A DNA stretch of 64,000 bases from Hyphobacterium marinum (GTDB lineage Bacteria > Pseudomonadota > Alphaproteobacteria > Caulobacterales > Maricaulaceae): assembly GCF_036330325.1 (NCBI RefSeq), contig NZ_JAZDRO010000005.1, positions 1 to 64,000 on the forward strand, given 5' to 3'. A program made the position numbers and the translations under genes. This document shows, one piece after another, positions 59,155 to 64,000 of this stretch (the stretch's first letter is position 1; the number at the start of each line of letters is the position of its first letter). Below the pieces are notes generated by a model, which was not told the origin of the DNA, searched no databases, and saw only the letters and a list, made by a program, of their open reading frames with translations.

Positions 59155-59616
59155 TCACGCCGCGATCAGCGCCGCCGGTTTCACCAGCCGCAGGCGGGCC
59201 TGCGGCAGCATCGGGAAGGTCACGATCGACACCTCCCAAAGATCAATTTCGAGAAGCTCGCGCCCGCCGCCCGTGCGTGGGGCAAACCGCCGCGTGCGGA
59301 AGCCAATGGAGAGACCATCGACAGCCTCCTGCGCGACCAGTCCTGCCGTCGCCCGGCCGCGCGGCCCGGCAGTCAGGATACGCCCACTGACGAAGAGGCC
59401 GCGCGCGTCCTCGCGCAGTTCGTCCCACACGCCGACCGGTTCGCCCGCCTCGTGCTGGAACAGCATGCGCACACCGCGCGCGCCGCTGCGTTTCAGGCTG
59501 GCGGTAAAGGCCCCTTTCCGCACCACGTCGCCATTGAGGTCGGCGAGGTCAAAAAGGCTCGCATAGCCTTCAATGCGTACCGGGGCGCTCTCCGGCGCGG
59601 GCGAGTCGGGCTCCAT
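59155..59616 (-). CDS. GTA prohead protease (g4)
   Basis: A 153-aa HK97-family S78 protease. IEGYASLFDLADLNGDVVRKGAF starts the fold; catalytic His in MLFQHEAGEPVG and Ser in AVDGLSIGF, then WEVSIVTFPM. It matures the capsid by trimming the g5 N-terminus. Confidence 0.93.
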   Translation of the reverse strand: MEPDSPAPESAPVRIEGYASLFDLADLNGDVVRKGAFTASLKRSGARGVRMLFQHEAGEPVGVWDELREDARGLFVSGRILTAGPRGRATAGLVAQEAVDGLSIGFRTRRFAPRTGGGRELLEIDLWEVSIVTFPMLPQARLRLVKPAALIAA

Positions 59617-59639
59617 CGCATTTCTCCATGTCTGTTAGG

Positions 59640-59888
59640 TCAGTCCCGGTCGAGCCGGCGTTCGATCCGCGCGAGGCTTTCGCGCGCCTGTTCCATCTGT
59701 TCTTCAAGACGGGCGAGGCGTTCGCTGGTCGCGGCCACCGGAGCCATCTCGCGTTCCAGCCGGTCGAGCCGCTCGCCCGCTGCGCCCGCCCAGATGAGCG
59801 CGCCGCCGGTCTGCAGCGCCAGCGCCACCACGACGCCCAGCGTCACAGAACGCTCCACCCGCCACTGCCGCAGAGCCGTCTCGGTCAT
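59640..59888 (-). CDS. GTA g3.5 small membrane-anchored coiled-coil protein
   Basis: An 82-aa protein with a single hydrophobic helix (SVTLGVVVALALQTGGALIWAG) and a C-terminal coiled coil rich in Leu/Glu/Arg (LDRLEREMAPVAATSERLARL). Position between portal and protease matches RcGTA g3.5, whose role is not defined. It starts inside the g3 stop (ATGA). Confidence 0.85.
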   Translation of the reverse strand: MTETALRQWRVERSVTLGVVVALALQTGGALIWAGAAGERLDRLEREMAPVAATSERLARLEEQMEQARESLARIERRLDRD

Positions 59889-61048
59889 GCCGCGCCATCC
59901 GACAGGCCCAGCAGGGCGCGCTTTTCCGCATCGCTCAGGAAGTCGGCCATCGTGATCCTCGCCCAGCGCGAGGCTCGTTCCTCGGCGAGCGCGGGCAGGC
60001 CATCCTCGTCGCAGACAATATCGAGATCATCCCCGAACCAGGGCCGTAGCCATCCGGTCATCGCCGCGGCAGACTTGCGCGCCAGCGGCAACACGGTCTG
60101 GCGCCAGAAGGCGAGATTGGCCTCCTTGTAGTTCGCATACGTATTATCGCCGGGGAGGCCCAGCAGAAGCGGCGGCACACCATAGGCGAGCGCGATCTCG
60201 CGCGCCGCCTCGCGCCTTGCGGCGATGAAGTCCATGTCCGCCGGGGTCAGCGCCATCGGCTTCCAGTCGAGCCCGCCTTCCAAGAGCAGCGGTCGCCCGG
60301 CATTCGACGGCCCGGTGTGCAGCTCGGATAGTTCCTCTTTCAGGCGTTCATACTGGTCGTCGGTCAGGCGGCCCTCGCCCTCCTTGGCCGTCACCACCAG
60401 CGCGCCCGATGGCCGCGCCGCATTGTCGAGCAAGGCTTTGGCCCAGGCCCCGCCCGCATTGTGAACATCGACCGCCATCGCCGCGGCCTCCAGTGGTGAG
60501 AAGCCGTAATGATCGTCGCCGGGATGGAAGAGCCGCATATGCAGGATCGGGCTGCGCCCGTTCGCCTTGTCGCGCACGAAGCGGACCGAGCGCCCGCCGG
60601 TCGAGTATTCCCAGCCATCGGGCCAGCCCCGCGTGCCGGGCAGAACCTTCATCCGGTCGGGCCGCAGCGCGTAGAGCTCGCGCGGCACGCCGTCGATGGC
60701 CGCGAGTTCCGCATAGGCATTTCCGGCGACCTGCAGGAAGCCGAAATGGGTTTCCAGGAATTCCGCGCCGGACTGGTCCGGATTGGGCTCGGCGAGCAGG
60801 CGCGCTGCCGGGTCATTGTCGCGTTCCACGCCAGCGCGGCGCACGGTCAGCGGCACCGATGCCCCGGCCTCTGCGATCAGGCGGACGCAGCGATGGGCTA
60901 TCGGGTTTTTCGAAAACCCCTCCCGCGCCAGCGCGCCATAATCGCGCGGCGTCCACGCCGCCCGGCCCCCGAAGGTGAGCGCGATCAGCGGCTTGGCCGC
61001 ACTGGTCTTGGTCTCGCGCCCCAGCGCGAGTTTCATCCCGTCGAACAT
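59885..61048 (-). CDS. GTA portal protein (g3)
   Basis: A 387-aa portal protein of the HK97/PF04860 type forming the dodecameric DNA gateway. Conserved stretches: NPIAHRCVRLIAEAGASVPL, LLAEPNPDQSGAEFLE, FHPGDDHYGFSPLEAAA, MDFIAARREAAREIALAYGVPPLLLG and NYKEANLAFWRQTVLPLA. It begins 12 bp after g2. Confidence 0.95.
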   Translation of the reverse strand: MFDGMKLALGRETKTSAAKPLIALTFGGRAAWTPRDYGALAREGFSKNPIAHRCVRLIAEAGASVPLTVRRAGVERDNDPAARLLAEPNPDQSGAEFLETHFGFLQVAGNAYAELAAIDGVPRELYALRPDRMKVLPGTRGWPDGWEYSTGGRSVRFVRDKANGRSPILHMRLFHPGDDHYGFSPLEAAAMAVDVHNAGGAWAKALLDNAARPSGALVVTAKEGEGRLTDDQYERLKEELSELHTGPSNAGRPLLLEGGLDWKPMALTPADMDFIAARREAAREIALAYGVPPLLLGLPGDNTYANYKEANLAFWRQTVLPLARKSAAAMTGWLRPWFGDDLDIVCDEDGLPALAEERASRWARITMADFLSDAEKRALLGLSDGAA

Positions 61049-61060
61049 TCGTGTCTCCGT

Positions 61061-62398
61061 TTACAGCCGCCGAAGGCGCGGTTCGCGCCCGGTATTGAGC
61101 AACAGCACCGAGACCGCCCAGACCAAGGCATCGACCCGATCAGGACTGGACTTCGGCGCGTCAGGCGCGCCAAACGCGCACATCTGGTCTTCCAGCTCCC
61201 GGAACCGCCCAGTGTGCTTCACCCGGCCCGCCGCATAGAGCGCGGCGACCGGCTCGGCCCTCACATGCTTGCCCCGGCTGGCACGCACCGCGCTCACCGG
61301 TAATCCGGCCCCGGTCGCGGCCAGCACCGACATCACCATGTCGCCACCCTGGTTGACCTCGGCGACCACGCGGTCGGCCTCGAACTCCTCGTAAGACTGC
61401 GCCACGACCCGCGCCCAGGCTTCCGGGCTCGCCGGTCCGAAAGACTTGTCGGCGAGAATAGTCGCCACCCGTCCCGGCCCGCTGCCGCGTGCCCCGGCGA
61501 CGACAATGCCGCACTCGTCCGACCCGGCATGCGCCGAGGCGGGCGGATCGACTGCGACGACGATGCGGTCGAAGTCTCCCCGCTCTCCCGTGATCGCCGC
61601 CTCGATATCATCGCGCGTCCACAGCGCGCCGGGCGGATCCTCGATCAATTCGCCGTCCAGCTCCTGCCGGCCCAGCCGCGAGCCGCCATAACTTGCCTCC
61701 ATCGCCGCCAGGAACCCCGGCGCGAGATTGTTAGCGTTCTGCGCCGTGCCGCCCCGCGTCACCGCGACGCCGGGCTGCGTTATCAGGCGTTTCAGCGCCG
61801 GGATCGGGCGCGGCGTTGTTGTCACCGCCAGCCGTGGATTGTCACCCAACCTCAGGCCCAACCGCAGATTATCGAGCGTCGCCTGAGGTGCCGCCCAGGC
61901 GGCAAACTCATCGGCCCAGGCACAATCAAATTGCGGGCCGCGCAGCGAGTCGGCGTCCTCAGCCGAAAACACATAACCGATCGCACCATTCGGCCAGACC
62001 AGCCGGCGGCGCGAGACCTCAAACACCGGGCGCTCACCCCAAGGGCTCACCTGTTTCAGGCCCGAGGGTCCGTCGACCATCACCTCGCGGGCATCGCCCA
62101 AAGTCGGCGCGACCAGCGCCACTCTGCGGCAGCCCGCCCGGACCTGCGCCGAGACCCACTCGGCTCCGGCGCGGGTCTTGCCCGCACCCCGCCCGCCCAG
62201 GAAGAGCCAGATCGACCAGTCAGTCTCCGGCGGGTGCTGTTCGGTCCGGCCCCAGAACGTCCAGTCCGCCAGCATCGCCATCAGCTCGCGCTGGCCCATT
62301 TTCGCCATGACCGCACGCCGCTGCTCTGCCGGCATCGAGTGCAGCAAAGCGGCGTTCGAGTTCGGCGCAGAGGTCTTCGACGCTGGGCATGTCGTCAT
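61061..62398 (-). CDS. GTA large terminase (g2)
   Basis: A 445-aa packaging motor. Walker A GGRGAGKT (residues 68-75), Walker B/Glu FDCAWADEFAAW, coupling motif TTTPRP, and nuclease Asp in VVAVDPPASAHAGSDECG. The region from LADWTFWGRTEQ onward is conserved in GTA terminases. The N-terminal 42 residues overlap the end of g1 in another frame; the true start may be M22 (62335) rather than 62398. Confidence 0.95.
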   Translation of the reverse strand: MTTCPASKTSAPNSNAALLHSMPAEQRRAVMAKMGQRELMAMLADWTFWGRTEQHPPETDWSIWLFLGGRGAGKTRAGAEWVSAQVRAGCRRVALVAPTLGDAREVMVDGPSGLKQVSPWGERPVFEVSRRRLVWPNGAIGYVFSAEDADSLRGPQFDCAWADEFAAWAAPQATLDNLRLGLRLGDNPRLAVTTTPRPIPALKRLITQPGVAVTRGGTAQNANNLAPGFLAAMEASYGGSRLGRQELDGELIEDPPGALWTRDDIEAAITGERGDFDRIVVAVDPPASAHAGSDECGIVVAGARGSGPGRVATILADKSFGPASPEAWARVVAQSYEEFEADRVVAEVNQGGDMVMSVLAATGAGLPVSAVRASRGKHVRAEPVAALYAAGRVKHTGRFRELEDQMCAFGAPDAPKSSPDRVDALVWAVSVLLLNTGREPRLRRL

Positions 62399-62747
62399 CC
62401 GTTGGTTCGGCCTTCGTGTCCTTGGGTGTCATCCATCCCTCCAGATCCTTGCTGGCTTTCAGAACCGCGCTGAACGCCCGCGCCCGGCGCGCGACATCGG
62501 CCGGGGCCTCGTCGCGGAACGCCGCCTGGATGCGGGCGAGGTCTGCTTCCATCGCCGCGCGCTGGCGCGCTAGCCGCACGGCGGGGGTGTCCTTGGCCAT
62601 CTGACCGAGCTTCCTGTAGGTCCAGCTTTCCGACAGCCCGGCACGGTCGGCGATCTCGCCCACCGGAACACCCGCCAGTCTCAATTGCTCGAGAACGGCC
62701 CACTCACCCGGGGAGAGTTGCCGCTTCCTGACGCGTTTTCCGACCAT
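62220..62747 (-). CDS. GTA small terminase-like protein (g1)
   Basis: A 175-aa protein with an N-terminal helix-turn-helix (LSPGEWAVLEQLRLAGVPVGEIADRAGLSES). Downstream is a helical oligomerisation region and a Gly/Ala-rich tail. It precedes g2 and fits RcGTA g1, the small terminase. RcGTA g1 is shorter as I recall, and the last 50 or so residues here overlap the g2 frame, so the functional C-terminus may be earlier. First gene of the cluster; no Shine-Dalgarno sequence before its ATG. Confidence 0.85.
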   Translation of the reverse strand: MVGKRVRKRQLSPGEWAVLEQLRLAGVPVGEIADRAGLSESWTYRKLGQMAKDTPAVRLARQRAAMEADLARIQAAFRDEAPADVARRARAFSAVLKASKDLEGWMTPKDTKAEPTDDDMPSVEDLCAELERRFAALDAGRAAACGHGENGPARADGDAGGLDVLGPDRTAPAGD

Positions 62748-62748
62748 G

Positions 62749-62781
62749 CCGGTTTATAGCCTGAAACCGGATCAGCCGGAT
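62749..62781 (-). promoter_or_regulatory. Palindrome with TATAAA at the GTA g1 start
   Basis: A perfect 7-bp inverted repeat, CCGGTTT-N8-AAACCGG (62749-62770), begins 2 bp before the g1 ATG. On the minus strand it contains TATAAA (62758-62753). Next to it is a direct repeat, CCGGAT-CAG-CCGGAT (62767-62781, overlapping the repeat arm). The TATAAA position would put transcription start at the ATG (leaderless mRNA). A candidate promoter/operator for GTA activation, inferred from sequence only. Confidence 0.45.
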
Positions 62782-62864
62782 TATTCGCCTGTGAAATAAG
62801 TTAGACGTTTGAAGCGGCGATGCTTTTCTGGGAGGGCCGCGGGGATAGCGGCCTGCCTATCCCC

Positions 62865-63308
62865 TCATTCGCCCGGCCAGGACCGGATCCGGGTGTCCAG
62901 ATCATCCTCGTCCACCGCCAGTTCGCTGACGACAAACCCCTTGACCGCCATGCCGGCTTTCGCCGTGGAATTCGGATCGCCTGTCACCAGCGGATGCCAG
63001 TCCGGCAAATCCTTGCCTTCGGCGAGCAGGCGGTAGGCACAGGTCTGCGGCATGAAGTTCAGCTGCGCGACATTGTCCGGAGTCAGTGGCACACAATCGG
63101 GCACCCGGACCGCGCGGTTTGCATAATCCCGGCACCGTCCGGTCGAACAGTTCAGAAGCCGGCACGCCACATCGGTGAACTCCAGCCGTCGGTCATCGTC
63201 TTCCAGCTGGATGAGGCAGCATTTCGCGCAGCCATCGCACAGCGATTCCCATTCGCCTTGCGTCATGTCTGACAGGGCTTTCAGCTTCCAGAAGGGTTGT
63301 TGGGACAT
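62865..63308 (-). CDS. ycgN: YcgN/UPF0260 family cysteine cluster protein
   Basis: A 147-aa protein of the UPF0260 family. Cysteines cluster in CDGCAKCCL and CRLLNCSTGRCRDY, with CVPLTPDN and MPQTCAYRLL further on: the conserved arrangement of a metal-binding (probably Fe-S or zinc) domain. The ATG at 63308 gives the family N-terminus MSQQPFWKLKAL; the extension upstream runs into the divergent promoter region. Function unknown. Confidence 0.9.
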   Translation of the reverse strand: MSQQPFWKLKALSDMTQGEWESLCDGCAKCCLIQLEDDDRRLEFTDVACRLLNCSTGRCRDYANRAVRVPDCVPLTPDNVAQLNFMPQTCAYRLLAEGKDLPDWHPLVTGDPNSTAKAGMAVKGFVVSELAVDEDDLDTRIRSWPGE

Positions 63309-63375
63309 GACTGCCTGAATTATGCCGCTATGTCCGGGCGTCTTGCCCGGATGCTGGATTGGTCCCGACCCTAAC

Positions 63376-64000
63376 ATGCCGTTTCGCGCCGACATATTGA
63401 GAGATGATCACCGGCGGCGTGAGCGCCGCGCGTGGATCATCACGGCTGTTGCCGCGACCATCATCCTGCTCGCTGGCCTTATCGCCGGCGCATTCTGGCG
63501 TTGGGCCTTCCATGACCTGCCGTCCCTGCCCGAGGACCCCGAGACTTTCTGGAGTATCAGGCGGGAGGCCTCCGCGACACTCCTTGATCGCAATGGCGAT
63601 GTGCTCGATGTGCGCGGGCCGCTCTATGCCAGCTCGATCACGCTCGATGATCTGCCGCCGCACGTCATCAACGCCTTCATCGCCATCGAGGACCGGCGCT
63701 TCTACGAACATGATGGCGTGGACTACCGCTCAGCCGGCCGCGCGGTGCTCGCAAATTTGCGCGCCGGAGCGACGGTCCAGGGCGGCTCGACCTTGACCAT
63801 GCAGCTGGTGAAAAACCTTATCCTGTCACCGGAGCGCTCATTGCGCCGGAAGATCCAGGAAATGCGCCTCGCCCTGGCGCTGGAGCGTCAGCTCTCCAAG
63901 ACGCAAATCCTCGAACTTTACCTCAACCGGGTCTATCTCGGGGCCGGGGCCTATGGCGTTGAAGCCGCGTCACGGCGCTATTTCGGCCGCTCCGCTTCGC
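63376..64000 (+). CDS. Class A penicillin-binding protein (N-terminal part)
   Basis: An N-terminal fragment of 208 codons, open at the window end. A short cytoplasmic basic segment, one membrane helix (IITAVAATIILLAGLIAGAFW), then the family 51 transglycosylase domain: IEDRRFYEHDGVDYRSAGRA with the catalytic Glu, and QGGSTLTMQLVKNL. The RKIQEMRLALALERQLSK and ILELYLNRVYLGAGAYGVEAA motifs follow. It polymerises glycan strands; a transpeptidase domain is expected beyond the window. The ATG at 63376 sits in a region shared with the ycgN promoter. PBP1a, 1b and 1c cannot be distinguished here. Confidence 0.9.
   Translation, partial: MPFRADILRDDHRRRERRAWIITAVAATIILLAGLIAGAFWRWAFHDLPSLPEDPETFWSIRREASATLLDRNGDVLDVRGPLYASSITLDDLPPHVINAFIAIEDRRFYEHDGVDYRSAGRAVLANLRAGATVQGGSTLTMQLVKNLILSPERSLRRKIQEMRLALALERQLSKTQILELYLNRVYLGAGAYGVEAASRRYFGRSAS

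Larger units (their letters stand above)
48916..62747 (-). other. Gene transfer agent (RcGTA-type) structural gene cluster
   Basis: Sixteen consecutive minus-strand genes in the canonical RcGTA order g1-g2-g3-g3.5-g4-g5-g6-g8-g9-g10-g10.1-g11-g12-g13-g14-g15. They run from small terminase to host-specificity protein with mostly ATGA/GTGA overlaps. There is no integrase, repressor, lysis or replication gene and no attachment site, separating it from a prophage. Every gene recognised is intact. Interruptions are a plus-strand gene (56374-56793) and a palindromic element (55341-55424); g7 is absent. In other alphaproteobacteria such loci make small phage-like particles that carry random chromosomal DNA, switched on by GafA/GafYZ-type activators encoded elsewhere. 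Confidence 0.95.

Noticed and set aside
48916..62747. Interpretation as an inducible prophage
   Set aside because: No integrase, repressor, replication or lysis genes and no attachment repeats; gene content and order are those of an RcGTA-type cluster.
1..64000. CRISPR arrays, insertion sequences, rRNA operons
   Set aside because: No regularly spaced repeats, transposase-like proteins or rRNA sequence were found on reading both strands.

Overview
The window is high-GC alphaproteobacterial chromosome. The best guess is a stalked or dimorphic marine lineage such as Maricaulis/Oceanicaulis (Hyphomonadaceae/Maricaulaceae). The reasons are a complete RcGTA-type gene transfer agent (GTA) cluster, a PleC/DivJ-like sensor kinase, the alphaproteobacterial ccmIEFH (cycHJKL) arrangement, several CtrA-like TTAA-N7-TTAA half-sites, and many ATGA/GTGA translational overlaps. 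The assignment rests on family recognition only. There is no integrase, transposase, phage lysis module or CRISPR array.

Layout. 1-14.3 kb is mainly housekeeping: gltX, nadE, a Gfo/Idh/MocA oxidoreductase, a three-gene coupled operon of two DUF3667-like membrane proteins around a medium-chain reductase, a decayed metallopeptidase-like fragment, an HU gene with terminator, and an overlapping run glmU-gabD-rpiA-gor-aroG. 14.3-20.5 kb has gph, a small conserved unknown, tRNA-Val(CAC), an FbpABC-type iron importer and leucine dehydrogenase. 20.5-26.3 kb has a uracil-DNA glycosylase-like protein, a hexapeptide acyltransferase, a CNT nucleoside transporter, a DUF1289 gene coupled to a small membrane protein, a TSUP exporter, dusA and a conserved unknown. 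26.3-31.8 kb is signalling: a single-domain response regulator, the PleC/DivJ-like kinase, and a CnrHYX-like ECF sigma/anti-sigma/periplasmic sensor operon led by an EF-hand protein.

31.8-47.9 kb runs entirely on the minus strand. It keeps an order I recall from rhizobial genomes: PepSY - RR - HK (feuNPQ-like) ... ccmI-E-F-H ... degP - RR - HK - glnE. Three lineage-specific genes are inserted: an unknown 450-aa protein, a DUF938 methyltransferase and an alpha/beta-hydrolase-OsmC fusion. A DnaJ-type co-chaperone gene sits at its upstream edge.

48.9-62.7 kb is the GTA cluster, minus strand, in canonical order: g1 (small terminase), g2 (large terminase), g3 (portal), g3.5, g4 (protease), g5 (capsid), g6, g8, g9, g10, g10.1, g11, g12, g13, g14, g15. 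The peculiarities are: no g7 between g6 and g8; an oppositely oriented membrane-protein gene inserted between g8 and g9; a GC-rich hairpin element between g10.1 and g11; a long out-of-frame g1/g2 overlap; and a 7-bp inverted repeat containing TATAAA directly at the g1 start codon. Together the genes encode a particle that packages host DNA. The activators are not in the window. The right end has a YcgN/UPF0260 gene and the start of a class A penicillin-binding protein, cut by the window edge.
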